Assembly: GCF_017813245.1 (NCBI RefSeq)
Contig: NZ_JAGIQL010000007.1
Span: forward strand, 24,140 to 88,139
Direction: 5' to 3'
From: Streptomyces montanisoli
GTDB taxonomy: Bacteria > Actinomycetota > Actinomycetes > Streptomycetales > Streptomycetaceae
DNA length: 64,000 bases
The notes below the pieces were generated by a model that worked only from the letters and a program-made list of their open reading frames with translations, was not told the DNA's origin and did no database searches. This document shows, in pieces, positions 26,352 to 34,204 of this stretch. Numbering within the stretch: the first letter of the stretch is position 1; every line of letters starts with the position of its first letter. The translations under genes were made by a program, and so were the position numbers.

Positions 26352-27059
26352 TCAGCCGGGCAGGCCCGCGCCGTCGGGGTAGGCCTCGGCCAACTGCCTT
26401 CTGGAGTCCTCCAGATAGAAGCCCAGCATCTGCTCGGCCCCCGCCGTGTCGCCCGACGCGAGCGCCGTGACGAGTTCGCGGTTGCGGGTGAGGTAGGGCT
26501 CGTGGAAACGGCGCGGGTCGTCCATGACGTGGAAAGCGAGGCGAAGTTCCGCGAGGACGCCGCGCATCATGTCGTCGAGGCGCTCGCTGCCCGCGAGGCC
26601 GGCGATCGCCTGGTGGAAGTGGATGTTCGCGGTGCCGCAGTCCGCCCAGGCGCCCGCCTCGGCCGCCCGCCGCCCCTCGTCCACCGCCGCCTCGACCTGG
26701 TCGAGAGGGCGGGGCGTCATGCCGTGCGACCTGACGGCCGCGCACTCGACCACCTGCCTGACCCGGTAGATGTCGGCGATGTCGGCGGCCGTCAGCACCC
26801 GCACGAAGGTGCCGCGGTTGAGCCGGTGCACCAGCAGCCGCTCGTGGGTGAGCAGCCGGAAGGCCTCGCGCAGCGTGTTGCGTGAGATGCCGAGCGCCTG
26901 GCCGATGCGCTCCTCGGACAGGCGGCTGCCCGGCGGGAACGACCCCTGCGCGATGCGCTCACGCAGTATCGCCGCGACCCGTTCCGCGGTGCTCGTCCGG
27001 GTCAGCAGGCCCCGGTCGGCGATCAGCTGGGTCACGGCAGGACCGAGGTCTGCGCTCAT
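26352..27059 (-). CDS. GntR family regulator, FCD (FadR) subfamily
   Basis: 235 residues. Winged HTH at about 20-90: TSTAERVAAILRERIAQGSFPPGSRLSEERIGQALGISRNTLREAFRLLTHE, then LNRGTFVRVLTAADI. The FCD ligand domain follows, with metal-type histidines NIHFHQAIAGLAGSERL. Probable repressor of the DUF969-DUF979-pcp-DUF2891 operon, responding to 5-oxoproline or a derivative (inferred). ATG 27059 is preceded by GGGGGGAAG. The matching palindromes before its own gene and before DUF969 support this and autoregulation. Confidence 0.92.
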   Translation of the reverse strand: MSADLGPAVTQLIADRGLLTRTSTAERVAAILRERIAQGSFPPGSRLSEERIGQALGISRNTLREAFRLLTHERLLVHRLNRGTFVRVLTAADIADIYRVRQVVECAAVRSHGMTPRPLDQVEAAVDEGRRAAEAGAWADCGTANIHFHQAIAGLAGSERLDDMMRGVLAELRLAFHVMDDPRRFHEPYLTRNRELVTALASGDTAGAEQMLGFYLEDSRRQLAEAYPDGAGLPG

Positions 27060-27135
27060 GCGGTCTTCCCCCCTGGGCGGACTGGTCGGCCCGTTGCAGC
27101 CGGGTTGGCGAAAGGAAACCCTAACGGCAGAGAGG

Positions 27136-27148
27136 ATCGTTGAACAAT
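27136..27148. promoter_or_regulatory. GntR operator upstream of its own gene
   Basis: ATCGTTGAACAAT, the reverse-complement counterpart of the site at 26292-26304. It lies 77 bp before the GntR start codon; the consensus of the two is ATYGTTNAACRAT. Confidence 0.72.
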
Positions 27149-27207
27149 TGTTTCGGTCGGATAACGAGCCGTGCGGGCGATCGCCGGGGCCGGCTCGTGC
27201 CGGCCGC

Positions 27208-27987
27208 TCAGACGTCGAGGTCGACCACGACAGGGGCGTGGTCCGACGCGCCCTTGCCCTTGCGCTCCTCGCGGTCGACGTAGCTGTCCTTGACCGCCGC
27301 CCCGAACGGGCCGTTGCCGTACACGAGGTCGATGCGCATGCCGCGGTTCTTCGGGAAGCCGAGCTGGCGGTAGTCCCAGTACGTGAAGGGGTGGTCGTAC
27401 TTGAGCGGCCTCGGCACCACGTCCTGGAGGCCTTCCTCCCGCAGCGCCGCCAGCGCGTCCCGCTCGTCCGCGGTGACGTGCGTGGCACCCTCGAACGCCG
27501 AGCGGTCCCACACGTCCTCGTCGGCGGGCGCGATGTTGAAGTCGCCGAGGACGGCGAACGGCCGCTCCCCCACCGCGTCCCGCGCGACCGCGCCCCTCAG
27601 CGCGTCGAGCCAGCGCAGCTTGTAGGCGTAGTGGGCGTGGCCGACCTCCCGGCCGTTGGGCACGTACACCGACCAGACGCGCACGGGGCCGCACGTCGCC
27701 GCGACGGCCCGCGGCTCCGCGACGCCCTCGTACTCCGGGCCGCCGGGAAGCCCGCGCACCACGTCGGCGAGGCCGATGCGGGAGAGCACCGCCACGCCGT
27801 TCCACCGCCCGGTCGCGTGGACCGCGGACTCGTAGCCGATCTCGCTCAGCGCCTGCGCGGGGAACTGCTCCTGGGTGGTCTTGGCCTCCTGGAGGCACAG
27901 CACGTCCGTGCCACTGCTCTCCAGCCAGGCGAGCAGCCGGGGCAGGCGGGCCGTGATCGAGTTGACGTTCCACGTGGCGATGCGCAT
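27208..27987 (-). CDS. xth: Exodeoxyribonuclease III
   Basis: 259 residues, normal length. EEP-fold motifs: MRIATWNVNSITARL, LCLQEAKTTQEQFP (metal Glu), SVYVPNGREVG, VLGDFNIAPADEDVWD (Asp, Asn) and GASDHAPVVVDLDV (catalytic Asp-His). A DNA repair AP endonuclease and 3'-5' exonuclease in the cytoplasm. Alone on its strand with its own ATG; the 220-bp distance to the GntR gene suggests independent transcription. Confidence 0.95.
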   Translation of the reverse strand: MRIATWNVNSITARLPRLLAWLESSGTDVLCLQEAKTTQEQFPAQALSEIGYESAVHATGRWNGVAVLSRIGLADVVRGLPGGPEYEGVAEPRAVAATCGPVRVWSVYVPNGREVGHAHYAYKLRWLDALRGAVARDAVGERPFAVLGDFNIAPADEDVWDRSAFEGATHVTADERDALAALREEGLQDVVPRPLKYDHPFTYWDYRQLGFPKNRGMRIDLVYGNGPFGAAVKDSYVDREERKGKGASDHAPVVVDLDV

Positions 27988-28032
27988 GCGGACCAGCCTA
28001 TAGGCGGGGTACGACAGCCGGGGCCGAGCCGG

Positions 28033-28665
28033 TCACAGCTCCACACTGGCACCGGGTGCGAGCCTGCCGTGCTCGGCGCCCGAGAGCCCGCCGAGCATGT
28101 GGTCGTACATGGGCCTGGCGACCTCGGACAGCAGCGCGTCGTGCACGTCGTAGGCGCGGCGCGGCTTCACCTCGCGCAGGTAGTCGACGATCTCGGCGAT
28201 CTTGTTCCAGGGCGCCATCACGGGCAGCATCAGCGTGTCGACGGGGCGCTCTGGCACGGTCAGGGCGTCGCCCGGGTGGAAGACCGACCCGTCGACGAGG
28301 TAGCCGGAGTTGGCGATCCGCGGGATGTCGGGGTGGATCACCGCGTGCAGCTCGCCGTGCACCTCGACGTCGAACCCGGCCGCGGTGAAGGTGTCGCCGT
28401 GGCCCACCGTGTGGACGCGGCCGGGAAAGGCGGCCGCGATCTCGTCCGTGACGCTGCGGGGCGCCCAGAGCTCGGCCGCCGGGTTGGCGCCGAGCCCGGC
28501 GCGCAGCCGCTCCTCGTCGAAGTGGTCAGGGTGCTCGTGGGTGACGAGGACGGCGTCGGCGCCCACCGCCGCGTCCTGCTCGCTGAAGCCGCCCGGGTCG
28601 ATGACGAGCGTGCGCCCGTCCTTCTCCAGCCGTACGCACGCGTGTCCGCGCTTGGTGAACCTCAC
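28033..28665 (-). CDS. MBL-fold metallo-hydrolase (UlaG-like)
   Basis: 210 residues. Metallo-beta-lactamase features: KRGHACVRLEKDGRTLVIDPG, the HxHxDH motif in VLVTHEHPDHFDEERL, and later metal residues in VHPGDALTVP-type and VHGELHAV segments. The fold resembles UlaG-like lactonases; the substrate is unknown. GTG 28665 is the likely start. It is followed after 45 bp by exonuclease III on the same strand, with no clear functional link. Confidence 0.88.
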   Translation of the reverse strand: MRFTKRGHACVRLEKDGRTLVIDPGGFSEQDAAVGADAVLVTHEHPDHFDEERLRAGLGANPAAELWAPRSVTDEIAAAFPGRVHTVGHGDTFTAAGFDVEVHGELHAVIHPDIPRIANSGYLVDGSVFHPGDALTVPERPVDTLMLPVMAPWNKIAEIVDYLREVKPRRAYDVHDALLSEVARPMYDHMLGGLSGAEHGRLAPGASVEL

Positions 28666-28721
28666 CGTCGACCGCCTTCGCTCGGGGATGCGGGTGCGGG
28701 GTGGCCCGCACCTCCATCCTG

Positions 28722-30056
28722 CTACTCCTGCGGCCGGGTCTCCTCCCGGATCACTTCGGCGGCGACCTTGAACGCCGCGTTCGCCGCCGGCACACCGCAG
28801 TAGATCGCGGTCTGCAACAGAACCTCCTTGATCTCGGCCGGGCTGAGGCCGTTGCGCAGGGCGGCCGTGGTGTGGAACCTCAGCTCGTCCAGGTGGCCGC
28901 CCGCGACCAGGGCGGTGAGCGTGATCACGCTGCGCGTGCGCCGGTCGAGGCCGTCGCGGGTCCAGATCTCGCCCCACGCGTAGCGGGTGATCAGCTGCTG
29001 GAAGTCCTCCGTGAAGGCGTCGGCGGACGCGGTCGCGCGGTCCACGTGCTCGTCGCCGAGCACCTCGCGGCGTACCCTCATCCCGGCGTCGTGGAGGTCG
29101 GGGCGGCCCTGCGGCCCGGCCGGCTCCGGCTGCGCCTCCTGCTCGTCCGGCACCTGCGCCTGCGCCTTCGCGGGCTCCTCACGCTCGGCGGGTGCCTCGG
29201 CCTCGGGCACGGGCGCCGGGGGCGCGGGCCTGCGGTCGGGCGGGAGCGTGATGCCCGTGGTCGTCTCGGACGGGTTGTACCAGCCCGTCGAGAAGTGGTC
29301 GGTCAGCAGGTCGGTGACGGCCGCCGGCTGCTCGACGGGCGCGAGGTGGGAGGCGCCGGGCACCAACGCGAGGCGGGCGTCCGGTATGCCCGCGACCAGC
29401 GTGCGGGCCTCGGCGGGCCCTGTGACCTGGTCCTCGGCGCCGACGAGGACGAGCGTAGGCACGGCGATGCTGCCGAGCTCGGCGCGTATGTCGAAGGCGG
29501 CGAGCGCCTCGCAGGCCGCGATGTAGCAGCCGGGTTCCGTGGTGCGGACCATCTGCACGGCCCACTCGACGATCGCGGGCTGCGCCGCGGCGAACCCGGG
29601 CGTGAACCAGCGCTCGGGCGCGCTGCGCGCCATCGGTTCCAGCCCGTTGGCGCGGACGATGACGCCACGCTGGCGGAACTCGTCGGCGGTGCCGAACCGG
29701 GGCGAGGCCGCGATCAGGGCGAGCGAGGCGACCCGCTCGCCGTGGCGCAGCGCCAGCTCGGCGCCGACGGCCGCGCCGAGCGAGCAGCCCGCGTAGCCGA
29801 AGCGCTGGACGCCGAGGCTGTCGAGCGTGTCGAGCAGGCGCTGCGCCAGCTCGGGCACCGCGGCGGTGGCCTCGGCGGGGGCGCCGCCGTGACCCGGCAG
29901 GTCGAAGCGCACCACGCACCACTGCTTGGCCAGCTCGGGGACCTGGCGGTCCCACATGTGCCAGGTCGTGCCGAGGGAGGGGCCGAGGATCAGGGCAGGG
30001 GCGTCCTCCGGCCCGTCAACGCGGTACTGCAGAGGCTGAGTCGATGTCTCACTCAC
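28722..30056 (-). CDS. pcaL: PcaL: 3-oxoadipate enol-lactonase fused to 4-carboxymuconolactone decarboxylase
   Basis: 444 residues in two domains. Residues 1-260 are an alpha/beta hydrolase (GPSLGTTWHMWDRQVPELA, nucleophile YAGCSLGAAVG, His in GASHLAPVEQP). After a ~55-residue Pro/Glu/Ala linker, residues ~315-444 form a carboxymuconolactone decarboxylase (AGMRVRREVLGDEHVDRA, RSVITLTALVAGGHLDELRFHTTAAL, EVLLQTAIYCGVPAANAAF). The fusion is known in actinobacteria and performs two steps of the protocatechuate branch of the beta-ketoadipate pathway. No other pca gene is adjacent. GTG 30056 chosen; GTG 30089 after GAGGGGGGAG is a real alternative. Confidence 0.9.
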   Translation of the reverse strand: MSETSTQPLQYRVDGPEDAPALILGPSLGTTWHMWDRQVPELAKQWCVVRFDLPGHGGAPAEATAAVPELAQRLLDTLDSLGVQRFGYAGCSLGAAVGAELALRHGERVASLALIAASPRFGTADEFRQRGVIVRANGLEPMARSAPERWFTPGFAAAQPAIVEWAVQMVRTTEPGCYIAACEALAAFDIRAELGSIAVPTLVLVGAEDQVTGPAEARTLVAGIPDARLALVPGASHLAPVEQPAAVTDLLTDHFSTGWYNPSETTTGITLPPDRRPAPPAPVPEAEAPAEREEPAKAQAQVPDEQEAQPEPAGPQGRPDLHDAGMRVRREVLGDEHVDRATASADAFTEDFQQLITRYAWGEIWTRDGLDRRTRSVITLTALVAGGHLDELRFHTTAALRNGLSPAEIKEVLLQTAIYCGVPAANAAFKVAAEVIREETRPQE

Positions 30057-30119
30057 GGGGACCACACCTTCTTCGTCACGATCTGTCACACTCCCCCCTC
30101 GCGAGACCGCCGCACGTGC

Positions 30120-30278
30120 CCGCAACCGGAAGCAGGTCCGCCACGTCCGGTTTCGGTACCACTTCTCGGCCGACTCCACGATCGCGTGCGCGGCCCACAC
30201 GGCGAGCGGGCGATCCGGGACACCGTTGTCGGCCAGGTACGTCGCGCACGACGCCCGAGCATCGTACAGAGGAACCGG
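30120..30278 (-). pseudogene. Remnant of a tyrosine-recombinase (integrase) C-terminus
   Basis: Translating this stretch gives PVPLYDARASCATYLADNG, then VPDRPLAVWAAHA and ESAEKWYRNRT. That is the ARxxCATYLA...GVPD..LA.WAGH......KWY pattern of the catalytic C-terminus of actinobacterial phage- or plasmid-type tyrosine recombinases, including the presumptive active tyrosine. No N-terminal or core part exists upstream, so it is a fragment. It is open and in frame with the pcaL gene downstream but is not part of that enzyme. It marks a past integration event next to the RiPP region. Confidence 0.62.
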
Positions 30279-30368
30279 CGAAGGCCGTTCCCGTCCCTGA
30301 CCTTGTACGCGGACCGCCCAAGCCGCCGGACGCCGGCACGCACGCCGCGGAGGTGCGTGCACCGTGCG

Positions 30369-31403
30369 TCAGGCGAGTTCCGCCTCGATGATGCTCTGGG
30401 GCGGCGTGGTGGGGGTGATGGAGACGACGTCGTAGCCGGCGGCGCCGAGGAGGGCCACCCATTCCGCCTCCGTGCGCTCCCTGCCGCCGTTGTCGGCCAT
30501 GACCTCGATGTCGATGAACTTGGCCCAGTCGAACCGGTCGTCGTCGGCCACGATCGCCTCGACGAGGACGAGCCGGGTGTGCGGACGGCCCTTCATGGCG
30601 GCGGCGACGTCGGCGAGCAGCTCGGCACAGGTCTCGTCGGGGAAGCAGTGCAGGACGTTCTTGAACAGGTAGGCGTCCGCCTCGGCGGGGACCGAGCCGA
30701 GGGGGGCGAAATCGACGCGGCCCGCGAGCGGGCCGTCGGCGAACCGCCGCGCGGCGCTCTCCAGCACGTCGGGCCGGTCGACCAGGATGCCGCGCGAGTG
30801 GGGCAGCGTGGGCAGCAGCCCGGCGAGCAGCTCCCCGCGACCGCCGCCGATGTCCGCCAGCACCCCGAAACGCCCGAAGTCGAAGTCGCTCGCGGCCTCC
30901 TCGGCGAGCTCCTCGGTGAGCGGACCCCAGGCTCCCTGGTAGCGCCGCGCCAACTCAGGGGCGTGCGCGAGGTGTTCGAAGAGCGGCCTGCCGTGGGCTC
31001 GGTCGAATCCGGGGGCTCCGCCGCGTACGGTGCCGGTCAGCTCGGCGAACGAGGCCATGGTGGCCGGATCTCCGAGGAACAGCGTGAAGTCGCGCAGGCT
31101 GTGAGCGACATCCGCCCGCAGCACCGCGCCCATCTCTGTCATGCGCCAGCCGCCGGCGCCCGGTTCGCGGGCGACGACGCCCAGGCACTCCGCCGCCCGC
31201 AGTACCCGCCCGAGCCGATCGGCGTCGGCGTCGACCCTGGCGGCGAGTTCCCCGGTGTCCAGCGGCCCGTCGGCGAGCGCTCCCGCGACGTCGAGCTCGG
31301 CGAGCACGACGATCGGCTGTGCCATCCACTTGGCGGCCACGATCGTCATGAGGCGTACGTGGGGCGGAAGTTGCTCTACTCCGTACGGAAAAGGGCCGGT
31401 CAT
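30369..31403 (-). CDS. SAM-dependent O-methyltransferase (acetylserotonin/TcmO type)
   Basis: 344 residues. The N-terminal dimerisation winged helix (MAQPIVVLAELDVAGALADGPLDTGELAARV) is followed by a Rossmann methyltransferase domain with motif I VLADIGGGRGELLAG and LFKNVLHCFPDETCAELL. It usually methylates hydroxyl groups on natural products. ATG 31403 has AGGAGG 5 nt upstream. The promoter contains a TetR-type palindrome in its spacer. It may serve the nearby RiPP cluster or a separate pathway with the TetR/MFS pair. Confidence 0.88.
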   Translation of the reverse strand: MTGPFPYGVEQLPPHVRLMTIVAAKWMAQPIVVLAELDVAGALADGPLDTGELAARVDADADRLGRVLRAAECLGVVAREPGAGGWRMTEMGAVLRADVAHSLRDFTLFLGDPATMASFAELTGTVRGGAPGFDRAHGRPLFEHLAHAPELARRYQGAWGPLTEELAEEAASDFDFGRFGVLADIGGGRGELLAGLLPTLPHSRGILVDRPDVLESAARRFADGPLAGRVDFAPLGSVPAEADAYLFKNVLHCFPDETCAELLADVAAAMKGRPHTRLVLVEAIVADDDRFDWAKFIDIEVMADNGGRERTEAEWVALLGAAGYDVVSITPTTPPQSIIEAELA

Positions 31404-31437
31404 GGCGACCTCCTGGCGGGATCGGCTCGGGCGGTGC

Positions 31438-31466
31438 ATCATGCTGCTAACACCGTTAGCAGCCAA
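31438..31466 (-). promoter_or_regulatory. Promoter with a TetR-type operator in the spacer
   Basis: On the minus strand, TTGGCT (31466-31461) and CATGAT (31443-31438) are 17 bp apart and fit -35/-10 elements for the methyltransferase gene. The spacer is filled by an inverted repeat with perfect 9-bp arms, GCTGCTAAC (31443-31451) and GTTAGCAGC (31455-31463), around ACC. That is a classic repressor arrangement; the nearby TetR protein is the obvious candidate. Confidence 0.7.
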
Positions 31467-31524
31467 TGCTAGCCTCGGGCACCGGGGTACGACAGTCCCT
31501 CGGGCCGGGAACGGAGGGAATGCC

Positions 31525-31743
31525 GTGAGATGGCCGTGGCGTGGCGATCCGGAGGAGCGGGCACGGCGGGAGGTGGAGCAGCGCGAACGCGACGAGCGGC
31601 GCCGCCGGGCCGAGGAGGAGCGCCGCCGGGAGCAGCACTCGCGCGAGGACGCCCAACGGGAACGCGACCGTGCACAGCGTGAGCGGCAGGGCGACCGTGA
31701 GGAGGCGCGGCGCATGAGACAGCACCGGGGCCGCCGGTCCTGA
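31525..31743 (+). CDS. Small highly charged coiled-coil protein
   Basis: 72 residues starting MRWPWRGDPEERARREVEQ and otherwise almost entirely Arg, Glu, Asp and Gln, as expected for a single long charged helix. GTG 31525 is 6 nt after GGAGGG, which supports real translation. No family recognised, and its low complexity makes accidental openness in GC-rich DNA a possibility. It diverges from the methyltransferase gene, with the TetR-type palindrome between them. Confidence 0.48.
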   Translation: MRWPWRGDPEERARREVEQRERDERRRRAEEERRREQHSREDAQRERDRAQRERQGDREEARRMRQHRGRRS

Positions 31744-31763
31744 GCGGCCCCCGAGGAGGGGGA

Positions 31764-32468
31764 TCAGTCCGCGCCGCGAACGCCGATCCGCAGCGCGAGG
31801 CCGTCGAGGAGCACGTCGAGACCGTAGTGGAAGCGGCCGTCGAGACCGGGCTCGGCGAGGTAGGGCGCCGACTCGTGCACCCTGGGGAAGTCCTCCTCGG
31901 GGAACTCCTCGAGGAACGCCCGGATCGACGTAAGGGCCGACAGCCGGCCCTCGCCGACGGCGTGGGAGGCCGACAGGGGCGCCTTCTCGTGCAGCACGAA
32001 ACCCTGGACGTGGACGATCACCAGGTACAGGGAGTACGCCGCGTCCCTTGGACCGAGTCCTGCCGCCCGCAGTGCCTCAAGCACCGGCTCGATCAGCCGG
32101 ACAAGGTTCTGGCCGACCACGAAGCGCCCGGCGAGTACGCGTTCGGCGTCGCGGCGGGCCAGGAGGAAAGAGCGGTAGGAGGTGGCCACCCGCACCAGAG
32201 TGGCCCGCCAGTCCTCGTCGGCTGAGTACTCCAGGGCGGACTCGAAGTCGCCGAAGAGCGAGTCGGCGACCAGATCGACCAGTTCCTCCTTGTTCTGCAC
32301 GTGGCGGTAGAGGGAGGCCGCCTGCGTGTCGAGGCGGTCCGCGAGGCGGCGCATCGACAGGGCCTCCAGACCGTCGCGTTCCACGAGTTCCCGGGCACAG
32401 CGGATGATCCCGGTCGCCGAAAGCGGCTCCGCGCGGCGTGCGGTGCCGCGCGCGGGGCGACCGGTCAT
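31764..32468 (-). CDS. TetR family regulator
   Basis: 234 residues. HTH at about 18-65: LSATGIIRCARELVERDGLEALSMRRLADRLDTQAASLYRHVQNKEELVDLVADS. The C-terminal domain (WRATLVRVATSYRSFLLARRDAERVLAGRF .. VHVQGFVLHEKAPL) resembles the tetracycline-repressor type that binds small drugs. Divergent from the MFS exporter at 32535, so it probably represses that gene. A palindrome lies between them and another before the methyltransferase gene. Ligand unknown. Confidence 0.9.
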   Translation of the reverse strand: MTGRPARGTARRAEPLSATGIIRCARELVERDGLEALSMRRLADRLDTQAASLYRHVQNKEELVDLVADSLFGDFESALEYSADEDWRATLVRVATSYRSFLLARRDAERVLAGRFVVGQNLVRLIEPVLEALRAAGLGPRDAAYSLYLVIVHVQGFVLHEKAPLSASHAVGEGRLSALTSIRAFLEEFPEEDFPRVHESAPYLAEPGLDGRFHYGLDVLLDGLALRIGVRGAD

Positions 32469-32498
32469 CGCGACGCCCCCTGCGTTCCGGCCTGCCGC

Positions 32499-32510
32499 CG
32501 GACGCGTCCG
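32499..32510. promoter_or_regulatory. 12-bp palindrome between TetR and MFS genes
   Basis: CGGACGCGTCCG is a perfect palindrome 24 bp before the MFS start codon in the 66-bp divergent gap. It is an operator candidate, though GC-rich palindromes of this length can occur by chance here. Confidence 0.35.
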
Positions 32511-32534
32511 CCTTCCAGAGACATTGGAGTGACC

Positions 32535-34130
32535 ATGCCCATCGCTGATCCCGATCCCCGCGAAGTGCGCCCCGCGGCGCCCGCGGTGGACAACCCCAGG
32601 GGGCTGCCGCTGAGCCGAGGACGGCGTGCCGCGGTGCTGCTCGTGCTGTGCGTGTCCCTGTTCATGGCGATGCTCGACAATACCGTGGTGAACGTGGCGC
32701 TGCCCAGCGTGCAGAACCATCTCGACGCGGGGATCAGCGACCTCCAGTGGATCGTCGACGGCTACAGCCTGAGCCTCGCGGCGCTCATGCTGACCGCCGG
32801 CACCGTCGGCGACCTCTACGGCCGCCGACGGGTCTTCCTCCTCGGACTTCTGCTGTTCGGGGCGGGCTCGGCCGTCTCGGCGCTCGCCGGGCACGTCGCC
32901 CTCCTGATCGCGGGCCGCGTGCTCCAGGGCGCCGGCGCCGCCGCGTTCATGCCGGGGACCCTCTCCATCATCCGGCAGGTGTACACCGACGAGCGGGAAC
33001 GGGCGACGGCCATCGGGGTGTGGGCCGGCGTCTCCGGACTCGGGCTGGGCCTCGGGCCGATCGTCGGCGGCCCCATCGTGGACCACTTCGGCTGGCGTTG
33101 GGTGTTCTGGCTGAACGTGCCGATCGCGCTCTTCGGCATCGTCGCGGGACGGCTCCTGGTGCCGGAGTCGTCGGACCGCGCCGGACGGACGCTCGACCCT
33201 GGGGGCCAGCTGCTGGCCGTGGTGGGTGTCGGCGCCGCGGTCTACGCCACGATCGAGGGGCCCGCGCGGGGTTGGGGTGACGCCTGGGTGGTGGGCGGCT
33301 ACGCGGTGGCGGCGGTGGCGCTGCCCCTGTTCGTGCTCGTCGAGCACCGCGTACGCAGTCCCCTGCTCGATCTGCGGCTCTTCCGTGACCGGCTGTTCAG
33401 CGGCGCCCTGCTCAACGGCCTCCTCCTGTACCTGGGGATGTTCTCGGTGCTGTACTTCCTCAGCCTGTGGCTGCAGGAGGTGCTCGGCTGGTCCGCGACG
33501 GGCGCGGGTCTCGTGGTCATGCCGGCCATGGTGGTGGTGGCCGCGGTGACCCCGCTCGCCGGCTGGATCGCCGGCCGGTTCGGCGCCGGCTACCCCATGA
33601 CCGCGGGCCTGCTGGTGTCGGCGTTCGCGATGGCGGGCATGGCGCAGTACGGGGTGGGGGCGTCGCTCCGCTCCTACTGGTGGCTGCTGCCGGTGATCGG
33701 CCTCGGCATGGGACTGGTGCTCACCCCCATCACGGCGACGGCGCTCGCCAGGGTTCCGGCGCGGCGGGCCGGCATGGCCTCGGCGGCCGCCAACACACTG
33801 CGGGAGCTGGGCGGTGTCGTGGGGGTCGCGGCACTCGGCTCCACGCTCACCGCCGCGATGCACCACGACCTCTCCGCGCGTCTGACGGCGCTGGGGCTCG
33901 GCACCGGCGAGCGCGCCCACTTCCTGGCGCAACTGCACGGCGGCACGCGGCTGAGCGATGCCGGCCTGCCGGCCGCGGTGGCGAAGGCGGCGAACGCCTC
34001 GTACGTCCGGGGGCTGCACGTGGCCGAGTACAGCGGGGCCGCCGTGCTGCTGGTCGGCTGCCTGGTCTCGCTGGTCCTGGTCGGACGGGGCCGGCTCGAC
34101 TCCGGCGGCAAGGCGGCCGACGACGGGTGA
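32535..34130 (+). CDS. MFS drug exporter, DHA2 (EmrB/QacA) type, 14 TM
   Basis: 531 residues with about 14 hydrophobic helices. DHA2 signatures: MAMLDNTVVNVALPSVQ (TM1), GDLYGRRRVFLLGLLLF (motif A), LLIAGRVLQGAGAAAFMPGTL (motif B) and GLGLGPIVGGPIVDHFGWRWVF (motif C). It exports hydrophobic drugs using the proton gradient. GGAG lies 6 nt before ATG 32535. It is regulated by the divergent TetR gene and may provide self-resistance for a product of the neighbouring cluster. Confidence 0.94.
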   Translation: MPIADPDPREVRPAAPAVDNPRGLPLSRGRRAAVLLVLCVSLFMAMLDNTVVNVALPSVQNHLDAGISDLQWIVDGYSLSLAALMLTAGTVGDLYGRRRVFLLGLLLFGAGSAVSALAGHVALLIAGRVLQGAGAAAFMPGTLSIIRQVYTDERERATAIGVWAGVSGLGLGLGPIVGGPIVDHFGWRWVFWLNVPIALFGIVAGRLLVPESSDRAGRTLDPGGQLLAVVGVGAAVYATIEGPARGWGDAWVVGGYAVAAVALPLFVLVEHRVRSPLLDLRLFRDRLFSGALLNGLLLYLGMFSVLYFLSLWLQEVLGWSATGAGLVVMPAMVVVAAVTPLAGWIAGRFGAGYPMTAGLLVSAFAMAGMAQYGVGASLRSYWWLLPVIGLGMGLVLTPITATALARVPARRAGMASAAANTLRELGGVVGVAALGSTLTAAMHHDLSARLTALGLGTGERAHFLAQLHGGTRLSDAGLPAAVAKAANASYVRGLHVAEYSGAAVLLVGCLVSLVLVGRGRLDSGGKAADDG

Positions 34131-34145
34131 GCGGGTGGGACGAAG

Positions 34146-34184
34146 CCGCGGCCCGGTGCCTCAGGCAGAGGCCCCGGGCCGCGG
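34146..34184. terminator. Bidirectional terminator hairpin
   Basis: An 11-bp stem (34146-34156 with 34174-34184), with further internal pairing, between the convergent MFS and SagB genes. It marks the left edge of the RiPP module A transcript. Confidence 0.7.
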
Positions 34185-34204
34185 AGCGCGTACGGCGGTG
34201 CGGG

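Noticed and set aside
32469..34019. Long open minus-strand frame extending upstream of the TetR gene across the MFS gene.
   Set aside because: Its translation is low-complexity Arg/His/Gly/Glu without domains, whereas the plus strand encodes a clear 14-helix MFS exporter.
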